A DNA stretch of 64,000 nt, taken from Homarus americanus (lineage: Eukaryota > Arthropoda > Malacostraca > Decapoda > Nephropidae). The first letter of the stretch is position 1. Every line of letters starts with the position of its first letter. Positions 1-10,160 of this stretch are shown one piece after another. Where the stretch lies: NCBI RefSeq assembly GCF_018991925.1, contig NW_024724368.1, forward strand, positions 390,373 to 454,372. The letters run 5' to 3'. The notes under the pieces were generated by a model. That model did no database searches. It was not told the origin of the DNA and worked only from the letters and a program-made list of their open reading frames with translations. The position numbers and the translations under genes were made by a program.

Positions 1-152
1 ATGATGAACTAAAACTCCCCCCAAAGACATCAATTAAAAGCCTAATTACTATATTCTAACAACTTAACTACTAATCCCATACACGTGTTCAGTAACTCTT
101 ATCAGAGACACCCATGATTGTTTTTAACAATATGAATGAATTCCAATTATCA
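1..152. other. AT-rich unique sequence
   Basis: No repeat, RNA or convincing reading frame is visible in this short stretch before the first microsatellite. Confidence 0.5.
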
Positions 153-292
153 CACCTGGAATAACAAATAGATAGATAGATAGATAGACAGATAAATCAC
201 ACCTGAAATAACAAATAGATAGATAGATAGATAAATCACACCTGGAATAACAAATAGATAGATAGATAGATAGATAGATAAATCACACCTGG
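153..292. repeat. Nested GATA microsatellite / minisatellite
   Basis: Runs of TAGA/GATA are separated by a repeated spacer AAATCACACCTGGAATAAC, giving about four copies of a larger unit. The tetranucleotide length varies between copies, so both the short and the long unit have changed in copy number. Confidence 0.9.
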
Positions 293-344
293 AACACAAA
301 AAAATATTAATTAATAAATAAATAAATAAACAAGATTCATCACT

Positions 345-1134
345 TCCTCTCCTCAACTCTCCTCGCCTCGCCTCTCCTCTCCTCGCCTCTCCTCTTCTCT
401 CCTCGCCTCTCCTCTCCCCTCCTCGCCTCCTCGCCTCCTCCCCTCTCTCCTCTCCCCTCCCCTCCCTCTCCTCTCCTCTCCTCTCCTCTCCTCCCTCCCC
501 CTCCTCTCCTCTCCCTCCTCTCTTCCTCCTCTCCTCGCCTCTCCCTCCCCTCCTCTCCTCTCCTCTCCTCTCTCCTCCCATCCTCCTCCTCCTCTCTCCT
601 CTCCTCTCTCTCTGCCTCTCTCCCCTCCTCTCCCTCCTCTTCTCTCTCTCCTCTCCCATCCTCTCCTTCTCCCTCCTCGCCTCCTCTCCCCTCCTCCTCC
701 CTCCTCTCCTCTCCTCTCCCCTCTCTCCCTCTCCTCGCTCCTCCTTCCTCCCTCCTCTCCTGCCTCCCTGGCCCCTCCCTCCTCCCTGCCTCTCCTCCCT
801 CCTCTCCCTCCTCCTCCCTCTCCTCCTCCTCGCCCTCCCTCTCCTCCCTCCCTCCTCTCCTCTCCTCTCCTCTCCTCTCCTCGCCCTCCTCTCCTCGCTG
901 CCCCTCCTCCCTCCCTCCTCTCTCCTCTCCTCTCTCCCTCCTCTCCTCTCCTCGCCTCCTTTCCTCTCCTCTCCTCTCCTCCTCTCCTCCGTCTCTGCCT
1001 TCCTTCCTCTCTCTCCTCGCCTCCCTCTCCTCTCCTCTCCCTCTCCCCTCCTCTCCTCCCTCTCTCCTCCTCCCTCCCTCTCCTCGGCCTCCCTCCCTCT
1101 CCTCCTCGCCTCTCCTCCTCTCCTCTCCTCCTCT
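345..1134. repeat. CCTCT/TCCTC polypyrimidine tract (~790 bp)
   Basis: The plus strand is almost pure C and T, based on TCCTC pentamers with occasional CG or CCTCC variants. Open frames on the minus strand rich in Arg, Glu and Gly are by-products of the purine strand. Long homopurine-homopyrimidine tracts are known to be able to form triplex DNA. Confidence 0.95.
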
Positions 1135-1186
1135 GAAGGAAACAGTTGGTCTAGGATGGAATGAGATCGGTTTGTGTTTTCCTCCT

Positions 1187-1277
1187 ATCCATCCATCCAT
1201 CCATCCATCCATCCATCCATCTGTCTATCTCTCTCTCTATCTCTCTCTCTATCTATCTATCTATCTATCTATCCATC
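1187..1277. repeat. (ATCC)n then (CTAT)n microsatellite
   Basis: Perfect ATCC tetramers run directly into CTCTCTAT and CTAT tetramers. The short open frames over it are repeat by-products. Confidence 0.95.
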
Positions 1278-1415
1278 CCCTGCTTTCTTTCTCTTTCATC
1301 ATTCCTCCTTTTCTCTTCCTCTCTCTAATCCAAAACAAAAAGCTTCCCACGAATCCCCCCTCCCCTCCCTCCCCCCCTCCCCCTTAGGGTAAATTGGGTA
1401 TATTTTTAGTCAAGA

Positions 1416-1440
1416 TTTTTTTTTTTGGGGGGGTGGGGGG
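1416..1440. repeat. T11-G7 homopolymer junction
   Basis: A run of T passes directly into a run of G, then T and G6. It is one of several such junctions in this window. Confidence 0.9.
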
Positions 1441-1490
1441 CGTGAAGGGTGGGGTGGTTTGAGGGGGGTGGCTGCGTGTAGGTGAGGCTA

Positions 1491-1524
1491 GGTATGTATG
1501 TATGTATGTATGTATGTATGTATG
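1491..1524. repeat. (GTAT)n microsatellite
   Basis: About eight tandem GTAT tetramers. Confidence 0.95.
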
Positions 1525-1599
1525 CAATTGTCGCCACTAACACCCCCATTACTATTGCCTCCCTAAACATTCATTCACCCTCTACTCCTCCTTCTCCTC

Positions 1600-2533
1600 T
1601 TCCACCCTCCTCCTCCTCCTCCTCCTCCTTGTTCCTTCTTTCATAACCTCCTCTCTTCCTCCTCCTCTTCCTCCTTGTTCCTTCTTTCATAACCTCCTCT
1701 TCCTCCTCCCTCTCCCCTCCTTTGTTCCTTCTTTCATAACCTCCTCCTTCTTGTTCCTTCTTTTCATAACCTCCTCCCTCCTGCTCCTCCTCCTTGTTCC
1801 TTCTTTCTTACAACCTCTTCCTCCTCCTCCTCCTCCTCCTCCTCCTTCTTGTTCCTTCTTTTCATAACCTCCTCTTCCTCCTCCTCCTCCCTCCCTCCTT
1901 CTGTTCCTTTTCTATAACCTCCTCTTCCTCCCCTCCTCCTCCTCCTTGTTCCTTCTTTTTCATAACTCTTCCTCCTCCTCCTCCTCCTTGTTCCTTCTTT
2001 TCATAACCTCCTCCCTCCTCCTCCTTCTTGTTCCTTCTTTCATAACCTCCTCCTGCTCCTCCTTGTTCCTTCTTCTATAACCTCTCTTCTCCTCCTCCCT
2101 CCTCCTCCTCCTCCTTCTTGTTCCTTCTTTTCATAACCTCCTCCTCCTCCTCCTCCTTCTGAAGTTCCTTCTTTCTATAACCTCTCTCTTCCTCCTCCCT
2201 CCTCCCTCCTTGTTCCTTCTTTTCATAACCTCTCTCTCCTCCTCCTCCTCCTTGTTCCTTCCTTTCATAACCTCTCCTCCTCCTCCTCCTTCTTGTTCCT
2301 TCTTTCATAACCTCCTCCTTGCTCCCCTCCTTTGTTCCTTCTCTTTTCATAACCTCTTCCTTCCTCCTCCCTCCTCCTCCTCCTCCTCCTCCTTGTTCCT
2401 TCTTTCTATAACCTCCTTCCTCCTCTCCTCCTCTCCTCCTCCTTCTTGTTCCTTCTTTTCATAACCTCCTCTTCCTCCTCCTCCTCCTCCTTGTTCCTTC
2501 TTTTCATAACCTCCTCTTCCTCCTCCTCATTAT
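1600..2533. repeat. Pyrimidine-rich minisatellite (TTGTTCCTTC core)
   Basis: About 20 copies of a unit of roughly 40-60 bp. Each has a conserved core (TTGTTCCTTCTTTCATAACC) followed by a TCC/TCCTCC run of variable length. The variable part is a trinucleotide repeat inside each minisatellite unit, so reading frames on both strands are by-products. Confidence 0.95.
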
Positions 2534-2645
2534 ACCACACAACTTTCCTCTTGGGGGGAATTATCCGAAGCCATTGCTAAACATCAGAGTCAAATTGGTC
2601 ACGGTCCTCTTGTGTCGGCGGTTCATCCAAATAACATTAAAGATT
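2534..2645. other. Short unique spacer
   Basis: Unique sequence between two repeats. No coding or RNA signal is seen. Confidence 0.5.
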
Positions 2646-2830
2646 GAAAGAGAACGAGAGAAAGAGAGAGAGAAAGATAAAGAGAACGAGAGAAAGAGGA
2701 ATAAAAAGAGAAAGAGAAAGAGAAAGATAAAGAGAAAGATAAAGAAAAAGAGAAAGAGAGAATGATTAAGAGAAAGAGAAAGAGAGAATGATAAAGAGAA
2801 AGAGAGAAAGATAAAGAAAAAGAGAAAGTA
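2646..2830. repeat. (GAAAGA)n purine tract
   Basis: Degenerate GAGAAAGA/GATAAAGA hexamers and octamers, purine-rich on the plus strand. Confidence 0.9.
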
Positions 2831-3006
2831 ACAGAAACAGAGGCTGGATTTATCTCCCATTAACATTCAATATCTCATAATTAACTAAAACTTCTATTCT
2901 TGTTTTTTACCTTCGCGATATTTTTTTTGTAATAAGCATAGTGACATTACAGGCTATCCAGGTAAAGTCCTTCCCAGTAGAGTTCCTTCTTTCACTAGGA
3001 ACTCTT

Positions 3007-3031
3007 CTCTCTCTCTCTCTCTCTCTCTCTC
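3007..3031. repeat. (CT)n microsatellite
   Basis: A (CT)12 run ending in CAG, which looks like a splice acceptor. The frame after it stays open into the following homopolymer and CAA repeat, so it is not annotated as an exon. Confidence 0.9.
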
Positions 3032-3134
3032 AGGCTAAGTTAATAATGTGGGTCACTCTCCCTGTATTAACTGCTAGAGACATCCATTCATCAGTAACTT
3101 TCTTTGTACATCGCGATTTTTTGAACGATATCAA

Positions 3135-3156
3135 TTTTTTTTTTTTGGGGGGGGGG
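3135..3156. repeat. T12-G10 homopolymer junction
   Basis: Twelve T followed directly by ten G. Confidence 0.95.
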
Positions 3157-3169
3157 TTCAGGAAAAAAC

Positions 3170-3345
3170 TGCAACAAAAACAACAACAGCAGCAACAATA
3201 ACAACAAAAATACAACAACAACACAACAATAACAACAACAACAACAACACAACAATAACAACAAAAACAATAACAACAAAACAGCAACAACAACACAACA
3301 ACACAACAACAGCAACACAACAATAACAAAAATAATAACAACAAC
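3170..3345. repeat. (CAA)n / AACAAC repeat
   Basis: Trinucleotide CAA/ACA tract with ATAACA interruptions. It has no G except in three CAGCA variants. Confidence 0.95.
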
Positions 3346-3354
3346 ACTCCCATT

Positions 3355-3762
3355 CTAAGCTTCTCCAATCCCAGTGCCCAACTTTCCATCAGTCCACCAT
3401 CTCTTATTAGTCTTCATCTTTACCTCCACCTCCTCCACTTCCCTATCCAAGATCACACTAATCCACCACTTTATTGCCTCCCCTTTCACTCCATCCACTC
3501 CGGCTCTGATCTTCACTACACTCTACCCCTTCTCCTGCACCTCCTCCGTCAGCGGCCCCAGCAGTAGCTCCGCCTCACACCCCGGCAACTTGCACTAATC
3601 CATCTCACACTTCCTCCCCACATATTGAGTTAATTCCCCACCAGCTCCTATAACTTGCCTTCCATCTATCAACTTCTGGTCACCTAACTCACGCCTTGAC
3701 AACTCTACCTTGGTTGAGTCATTATGCCTTAACTTCTCTATCTCCGCTGCTGGTCCGTGGGC
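3355..3762 (-). pseudogene. Decayed reading frame, unknown product
   Basis: Read on the minus strand, the frame after the TAA at 3763-3765 is open for about 135 codons except for two TAG codons at 3595-3597 and 3523-3525, and it ends at a TAG at 3355-3357. The sequence is unique and richer in GC than its surroundings. The deduced peptide is rich in Glu, Lys and Val, with segments such as RRELGDQKLIDGRQ and KWWISVILDREVEE. It is not low-complexity, unlike most frames here. I do not recognise a family. About six stops would be expected by chance in this length, so two is suggestive only. It may be a remnant of a transposon or of a dead gene. It is equally possible that it is non-coding. Confidence 0.25.
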
Positions 3763-3940
3763 TTAAACAGACGCTAGCTCAAGCGATCATCAGCGTCTGG
3801 CGTTGTTCTCCATGTACTCAACCAAGACTAAACACTACGTCGTGTTTTTTTCTTCGCTTTCATCACCACCACCACGAGCATTCAAAACAGTGCCTGGCGT
3901 TGTAATCCACCTCGTTCCATAACATGAACGTATCGCCATA

Positions 3941-3966
3941 TCTCTCTCTCTCTCTCTCTCTCTCTC
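3941..3966. repeat. (CT)n microsatellite
   Basis: About 13 CT dimers. Confidence 0.9.
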
Positions 3967-4089
3967 ACCGGTAAAAGTAAAATTCAATATTTTTTGGCCT
4001 CAGAATACACCACTTTAATGGCGTCACGAAACCCTAATATTACATGAGGGTGATGGCGCTAGATAAACCACGACCCGGGTGATGTATGG

Positions 4090-4145
<56 letters not shown>

Positions 4146-5400
4146 TTATGATCTTTCTCTCTTTACCTAACTCTCCTTCTCTCTACCTCTCTTCCACTCT
4201 TTATTTTTGTTTATCTATCCATCTTTCTCTTATTTTCATTCTTTCTCTCTACTTCTCAATCACACCTTTACTCATTCTCTGTCTCCTTCTATCTCACATT
4301 TTTACCCTTTATCTCTTTAGCTATATATCTCTCTCACTTTTAGTCTCTCTCTCTCTCTCTCTCTCTCTAACCTTCCTTACGGTAAAACAAACAATATTTT
4401 TATTTCTTCGTAGGAAAATTAAGAGAATTAAATTACCAGCTGATAAAATATTAACACTGAGACGAAAAAACAACACATGGTGATGACGCTTAACATGAAA
4501 ACACCGAAGAAATGTTAAAACAAATGTCAACAAAACACATTCGTAAACAAGTAAAAATGAAAGAGAAATTCACTTGGTTTATCAATAATTCGGTCAGGTT
4601 TTTGGAAGGACGTAATTACTTTCGATACAGCTCATGTTCACTTTGTATTTCAGTGATACTCTTAACTGAGGGAAGGGTCTGGTGTGTTGTGGGTTAAGCT
4701 TGGTGAGTTAATGAGGTTAAGTTAGAAAAGTTATGATATAAAGTTAGTCGTTGTCACTATGTCATTTACCTTCATGTACTGGGTAATAATAATAATAATA
4801 ATAATAACACTAACAATAACAATACCGGTCGTACAAATGAGAGTAATTATAATCATACTAATAATCAGATTTATAACTCATATTTTGTGATCGTGATTGT
4901 TATACATTATAATTACAGAACCTTATTATGAATTGATATAACCTGTATCATATAAATAGATGAATATACATTTACCCTCAAGTATAAAGTTATTATAAAA
5001 ATTAGTATATAAATATTCCAGCCGAACTTTTACCTGGCTTTACGGTGGGCGAGGGGGGGGGGAGCAGGAGCAAATCTTCACTACGGGAAACATTAAATTT
5101 GCCACCAAATACGGACACTTAACCTCTTAACCTCCGAGTCTCACATCTACTGTAAGACTAACCTTCAACCTGTTATCTTTCCGTCAAATGAGGAGTTGAT
5201 AATGTTGGTTTAATCAGTGTTTAAATTCTTCTATAGATCTTGGGTTTAATAGAGCGCTACAGTGTAATTAAACGCTGTATCGTTATGCATTATGGATACA
5301 AAAAGGTAAAGTTGATATAAAATTTCCATGATTTATACAGTAATGTTTTGCAACCAATGATTTCTCCGATACAAAGTGATGTGTTGCGAGTGTTGCATGA
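3967..5400. other. Mostly unique AT-rich sequence
   Basis: It contains CT runs at 4091-4141 and 4345-4368, a short TAA run at 4784-4806 and a G10 run near 5054. No gene can be supported. The short frames over the CT runs (Ser/Leu repeats) are by-products. Confidence 0.6.
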
Positions 5401-5419
5401 TGTATTGTTTCTCTTACAG

Positions 5420-5506
5420 TGTTGTGGACAAACAGCTGAGGAGTGAAGCTTCGGGAGATATCAGCCACATAGAGTCATTAACCCTCACTGCCAACATCCC
5501 AGACAA
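5420..5506 (+). CDS. Candidate internal coding exon, unknown gene
   Basis: The segment is preceded by a clean splice acceptor (GTTTCTCTTACAG, AG at 5418-5419) and followed by GTAGGT at 5507. The 87-bp interval has only one open frame. Its first base completes a codon from an earlier exon, 28 codons follow (5421-5504), and two bases are left over, so it is a symmetric exon that keeps the frame. The peptide begins VVDKQLRSEASGD and continues ISHIESLTLTANIPD. It has mixed composition unlike the repeats around it. The pattern of spaced Leu/Ile could fit a leucine-rich-repeat-like segment, but this is a guess. No partner exon was found with confidence. A chance match of acceptor, donor and open frame is possible in 87 bp. 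Confidence 0.4.
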
Positions 5507-5603
5507 GTAGGTGGATTTTATTATGGTATATCACTCATAAAGTCTCCAGTGACATAAGAACTCTACTGGTGCTTTGTCAGATATAATTTCAGTTTCAAAT
5601 ATA

Positions 5604-5702
5604 AGTTAGGTGGACCGATGTGGGTGTTGGGTGTGAACGGGGCTGCCTAGTATGGGCCAATAGGAGCGCTGCAGTTTCCTTCCATTCTTATGTTCTTATG
5701 TT
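5604..5702 (+). mobile_element. Solo 3' tail of a CR1/L2-type LINE
   Basis: The sequence matches the 3' end of the long LINE copy ending at 9747: GGGTTGGGTGTAAACGG-like start, GTATGGGCCAATAGG, GCTGCAGTTTCC, then CATTCTTATGTTCTTATG. Everything upstream has been lost by 5' truncation, as is usual for LINE insertions. The octamer tail resembles the short tandem tails typical of CR1 elements. Confidence 0.85.
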
Positions 5703-5768
5703 TCGTGATACCTCAAGGGGCTGGATGCCAACGTAACTGATATTTTCCATAATAATAACAATAACTAG

Positions 5769-5852
5769 TAATAATAATACATACATACATATATACATAC
5801 ATACATACATACATACATACATACAGACAGACATACATACATACATACATAC
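5769..5852. repeat. (CATA)n microsatellite between two LINE tails
   Basis: About 20 CATA tetramers with two CAGA variants. It lies between a plus-strand LINE tail and a minus-strand LINE tail, both of which end in TTCTTATG-type octamers, so it may have grown from the element tail. Confidence 0.9.
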
Positions 5853-6233
5853 ATAAGAACATAAGAACATAAGAAAGGAGGAAACTGCAGCGGGCCTATT
5901 GGCCCATACTGGGCAGTCCCGTTTACACCCAACCCATATTGCTCATATAAGCATCCAACCTAATGTTTGAAGCTATTCAGCGTATTCGAGTTAATGATGA
6001 TATTTGGTAACTTGTTCCATTCATCCACTACTCTGTTTCCAAACCAGTGTTTACCTATTTCACGCCTAAATCTAAATTTGTCTAATTTAAAACCATTGTT
6101 ACGAGTTCGCTCCTGGTTGGATAGTTTGAGTACCTTTGTAATGTCCCCTTTGTTTAGCCCTGCCTTCCACTTATACACCTCTATTAGGTCGCCCCTAGCT
6201 CTACGTCTCTCGAGGGAGTGCAAATTAAGATGC
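5853..6233 (-). mobile_element. 5'-truncated CR1/L2-type LINE, 3' end only
   Basis: Read on the minus strand it starts inside the end of the reverse-transcriptase ORF (HSLERRRARGDLIEV) and runs to the GTATGGGCCAATAGG-like tail and octamers. The C-terminal peptide is nearly identical to that of the long copy at 9385-9650, including NNGFKLDKFRFRREIG and NRVVDEWNKLPN. A one-base insertion near 5960 shifts the frame after SFKH. The close match points to recent insertion of both copies from one family. Confidence 0.92.
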
Positions 6234-6242
6234 TATCATGCT

Positions 6243-6288
<46 letters not shown>
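6243..6288. repeat. (GA)n microsatellite
   Basis: About 22 GA dimers. Confidence 0.95.
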
Positions 6289-6290
<2 letters not shown>

Positions 6291-6405
6291 ATACACCAAG
6301 ATGGAAGTATATTTATAACTAAGTTTCAATGGTGTGAGAACTGATAGAAAATTAATCTGACATGGATGGAAGTTTATAATGAGCGCCGGTGTAAGGGTGT
6401 GACTG

Positions 6406-6438
<33 letters not shown>

Positions 6439-6439
6439 T
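6406..6439. repeat. (TAA)n microsatellite
   Basis: About eleven TAA trimers. They directly adjoin the minus-strand retroelement tail starting at 6440 and are probably part of its 3' tail. Confidence 0.9.
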
Positions 6440-6760
6440 AACGGTTTATTGAAAGAGCATGGCAGCCGGAAGGCTGAAATTATACAATTATACATAATTG
6501 GGGAATGGGTCTCTTGATTTATAAATGATATACAGGTAACATAAGTGATACAAATATGCTATATAATAATTAGGTGTTGATAATTTTTACAATGGTTGGG
6601 ACTGGGCTGTTCTTATAGCAATCAGTTAGTGCTCGTATGGGCTGAATGCGGTTGGGCAGGTGTGTGGCCACGTGGCCAGGACAGTAGCTTGGGGCAATAC
6701 AAGTGTGCTTCATCCTTCAGGCTAGGGGAACATATGGGCACGGGGGTGGGGGAAACTGCA
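6440..6760 (-). mobile_element. 3' end of a second retroelement family (TAA tail)
   Basis: Read on the minus strand this ends in TTTCAGCC.TCCGGCTGCC...CAATAAACCGTTAATTATTATT. The same end is found in the plus orientation at 10101-10163. It contains a short inverted pair (CAGCC/GGCTG) and an AATAAA signal just before an ATT/TAA tail, as expected for a retroelement 3' UTR. The upstream limit near 6760 is an estimate. The element class is not known. Confidence 0.55.
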
Positions 6761-6779
6761 GTGGGAGCGGGTAAACAAA

Positions 6780-7530
6780 GTAAAAGATTACAGGGAAATA
6801 GTGTTAGGAATGATGACAAAACTAAATTAAACAGGGAGTTTAAAACTAAACGCGGTAAAGGGAGGACTCAGAACACGACTAACTTAAATGTCTACTACGC
6901 GAACAGTAGAAGTATGAGAAACAAAATGGATGATATTAGGGCCTTGGTATGTACCGAAAAAATCGATATAATAGCATTCACTGAAACATGGATCAACCTA
7001 GACTCACGCGAGTTGCCGGTCGAATACCAAATTGCGGGTTACAAATTGTTCCATACCGATAGGCAGACCAGGAAAGGAGGCGGAGTAGCAATCTATGTTA
7101 GGGATAATCTGAAGTGTGAAATAAATAAGGAAATAAAAACTGAGCGGAATACAGAAACAATGTGGATAGAATTAATCGACGGTAGGGAAAAATTAATCAC
7201 AGGAGTAATATATAGATCTCCCAATCTTGATAGAGTCAATGAGCGACTTATCTGGGATGAAATGCGCAGGGCTTCCATACACAACAAAGTCTGTATAGTA
7301 GGCGACTTTAACCTTGGCCAAATAGATTGGACTGACCTTACGGGTAACTCAGAATCAGAGGATTTTCTCAAGACGATCCAGGACTGTTTCCTTAGTCAAC
7401 ATATAACCGAACCCACCTGAGGTAATAATATACTCGATTTAGTTCTGTCGAACAGAGAAAACCTCATTAGCAATGTTGAGGTAGGGAACGAATTTGCTAC
7501 AGCAATCACAAAGAAATTCGATTCCAGTTA
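6780..7530 (+). pseudogene. LINE endonuclease domain (broken)
   Basis: The endonuclease nicks target DNA to prime reverse transcription. It opens with NVYYANSRSMRNKMDD near 6884, then shows DIIAFTETW (metal-binding Glu), GGGVAIYVRD, ITGVIYRSP and VCIVGDFNL, all expected in order for this fold. The segment before NVYY is basic and may be a linker. The frame breaks at 7418-7420, where EPT is followed by TGA instead of the Arg codon present in the related copy at about 14505, a change consistent with C-to-T decay of CGA. A one-base loss near 7500 then shifts the frame, so the final catalytic segment is out of phase. From about 7508 the frame is that of the RT domain downstream. Confidence 0.9.
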
Positions 7531-9682
7531 GATTTTCAGGGCAGACGTAAGGAAAATTCCACTGAAGTACCAGATTTTAGAAGGGCAAACTTTGACAGTT
7601 TAAAGAGGCAGCTGAGAGAGGGGGTGTCGCGCTTGGCCGTGAACCTGACAGATGACTCAGACCTGATAACGACATCTGAGACTGCCGAGTTCCACAACAA
7701 TTTAAATAATGAGTTACTTAATGCACAAAGGCAGAACATACCATACAAAAAACTCAGATCAGACAACAATGACCCTAAATGGATAAATAATTATTTAAAA
7801 AACATCATTGGCCAAAGGAAGGCTACAGGTAGAAGGATAAAGCGTGGCGAAATTTACCTCCAGGATTATTATAAGATATTGGCGAGTAGGGTTAAAACCG
7901 AGATAAGGAAAGCCAAGAGGAATAATGAGGTAAGGATAGCAAGGGAGGCGAAGACAAACCCCAAAGGATTCTACCAAATGTATCAAACTAAAACACGAGA
8001 AAAGATTGGACCAATACGGTCAGATACCGGCGAGCTCACTGATAACGACGGAGAAATGAGCAATAATTTGAATAAATATTTTTCAACAGTTTTCACCACC
8101 GAAAATTTAAACATGATACCCGAGGCACTGACTCTATTCAGAGATAGTGAAGAAAACAAATTAAGCGAGATAGTAGTGACTAATAACGATGTTAGTAAGC
8201 AAATAGACAAACTAAAGCCTAATAAGTCACCTGGTCCCGATGAGATATTTGCCAGAGTATTAAAGGAATGTAAGGAAGAGCTTAGTATGCCCTTAGCAAA
8301 GTTGTTTAACATGCCCTTAAAAACAGGTGTAGTACCAAAATCCTGGAGGATAGCGAATGTAATACCGATTTTCAAGAAGGGGGATAGATCACTATCCTCT
8401 AACTACCGCCCAAACAGTCTAACATCAATAGTAGGCAAATTACTGGAAGCAATCATTTCAAACTATTCGAAATCACCTGGAGAAGCACCGATTGATCAAT
8501 AATTCCCAGCATGGCTTCACAAGCAGACGTTCTTGTCTAACTAATCTATTAACATTCTTTTCATCAGTTTTCGAATCGGTGGACGAGGGGCACAATTATG
8601 ATGTGGTATATCTCGACTTTAGCAAAGCCTTCGACAGAGTCCCCCACGAAAGACTAATTAGAAAGGTAGAAGCTCATGGCATCAAAGGTAACATCCTTAA
8701 ATGGATTAAGGCGTGGTTACAGGACAGGAAACAGCGAGTGAGCATTAATGGCACTAAGTCCCATTGGAGCAACGTCACAAGTGGAGTTCCCCAAGGCTCA
8801 GTACTTGGACCATTATTATTTATTATATACATAAACGACATAGATATCGGCATAGACAGCAACATAAGTAGATTTGCTGATGACACTAAAATGGGATGTG
8901 TTATTAAATCTGATGAGGACTCAGCAAAACTACAGGAAGATCTAAACACATTTTTCGAATGGTCTGAAAAATGGCAGATGAAATTCAACGTGGACAAATG
9001 TAAAGTACTCAGTATAGGAGATGTAAACAGGGAAACCAGATACCAGATGAACAACGATGCCATAGAGAAATCCGACTGCGAGAGAGATTTAGCAGTAATG
9101 ATAAGTAGGAACCTTAAGCCAAGTAAACAATGTGTTTTTGCTCGTAACAAGGCAAATAAAGTACTTGGGTTCATACAAAGGAGTGTTAGTTACAAGACTA
9201 GCGAGGTCATCCTAAAACTGTATCTTGCTCTTGTGAGACCACACCTGGATTACGCAGTTCAGTTCTGGTCACCGTATTACAGAATGGATATAGAATCATT
9301 GGAAAGAATTCAGAGGAGAATGACAAGACTAATCCCGGGCATTAGGAACCTTGAGTAAAGAGACAGGTTAAAGCATCTTAATTTACACTCCCTCGAAAGA
9401 CGTAGAGCGAGGGGCGACCTGATAGAGGTGTATAAGTGGAAGTCAGGGCTAAACAAAGGGGACATTACAAAGGTACTCAAACTATCCAACCAGGAGCGAA
9501 CTCGTAACAATGGTTTTAAATTAGACAAATTTAGATTTAGGCGTGAAATAGGTAAACACTGGTTTGGAAACAGAGTAGTGGATGAATGGAACAAGTTACC
9601 AAATATCATCATTAACTCGAATACGCTGAATGACTTCAAACATAGGTTGGATGCTTATATGAGCAATAGGGGTTGGGTGTAA
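7531..9682 (+). pseudogene. LINE reverse transcriptase (broken)
   Basis: This is the polymerase part of the same ORF. Motifs in order: NKSPGPDEIFARVLKEC, VIPIFKKGDRSL then NYRP (8347-8420), QHGFTSRRSCLTNLL, the catalytic DVVYLDFSKAFDRVPH (about 8602), GVPQGSVLGPLLF, and FADDTK (about 8874) as the catalytic Asp pair. The C-terminal thumb region ends with NNGFKLDKFRFRREIG and a TAA at 9680-9682. A frameshift lies near 8462, and a TAA at 9356-9358 interrupts the frame just before RDRLKHLNLHSLERR; the frame stays open after it. The protein cannot be made intact. Confidence 0.93.
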
Positions 9683-9747
9683 ACGGGACTGCCCAGTATG
9701 GGCCAATAGGCCCGCTGCAGTTTCCTCCATTCTTATGTTTTTATGTT

Positions 9748-9833
9748 AATTGAAGCCGTGAGGTCAGGTCAGGTTAGGTCAGATCCAGCCACACTCGTAT
9801 TACACTGCTGTGTTTTTCTGCTTTTCCTTGGAG
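9748..9833. other. Short spacer with TTAGG-like words
   Basis: AGGTCAGGTCAGGTTAGGTCAG is a degenerate version of the TTAGG motif seen in longer blocks elsewhere in the window. Confidence 0.5.
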
Positions 9834-10029
9834 TGCACTGTAGGAACACTGTTTGGTAGTCAATCGTTCACTGATCACTTTAATGTTGTGCTGAATAGAT
9901 CCCGGTGTAGTAAGGCTGGTAGGGCGTTGGGATATAGCAGGGGGAGGGGGGGGGGAGAAACAGACTCGGCCTGGCTGCTCAAACTGGGAGCGCCTTCAGG
10001 GCACGTCTTGTCTCGCTGGTGGTTGACAA
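9834..10029 (+). CDS. Weak candidate exon, unknown product
   Basis: A pyrimidine-rich run (GTGTTTTTCTGCTTTTCCTTGGAG) precedes 65 open codons, followed by CAA|GTATGT at 10030. The peptide includes CTVGTLFGSQSFTDHF, a Gly/Arg stretch from a G-rich run, and LGAPSGHVLSRWWLT. No family is recognised. The frame is open beyond the donor to 10049. The G-run in the middle weakens the case. Confidence 0.2.
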
Positions 10030-10100
10030 GTATGTGCTTACGTTGGTGATAATTTGTTGAAAGTTTGGTTTTGACACACACACACAATCAAATGTAAGTC

Positions 10101-10160
10101 TGTATATTTTCAGCCACCGGCTGCAACTCTATTAATAAACCGTTTATTATTACTATTATT

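Larger units (their letters stand above)
6780..9747 (+). mobile_element. Long CR1/L2-type non-LTR retrotransposon (copy A)
   Basis: One element carries an apurinic-type endonuclease followed by a reverse transcriptase, then a 3' UTR with GTATGGGCCAATAGG and a TTCTTATG-type tail. The order EN-RT and the motifs TETW, GDFN, DFSKAFDRVPH, GVPQGSVLGP and FADD place it among CR1/L2-like LINEs. The 5' end is uncertain: upstream of about 6780 lies the tail of another element in the opposite orientation. No ORF1 is seen. The copy is dead, with two stops and two frameshifts in the enzyme frame. Confidence 0.93.

Noticed and set aside
150..1212. Arg/Glu/Gly-rich minus-strand frames
   Set aside because: Translations of the purine strand of the CCTCT tract.
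2941..3201. 86-codon plus-strand frame beginning with a hydrophobic stretch
   Set aside because: It depends on a CT run (Ser-Leu), a T12G10 homopolymer and a CAA run. The ordinary part is short.
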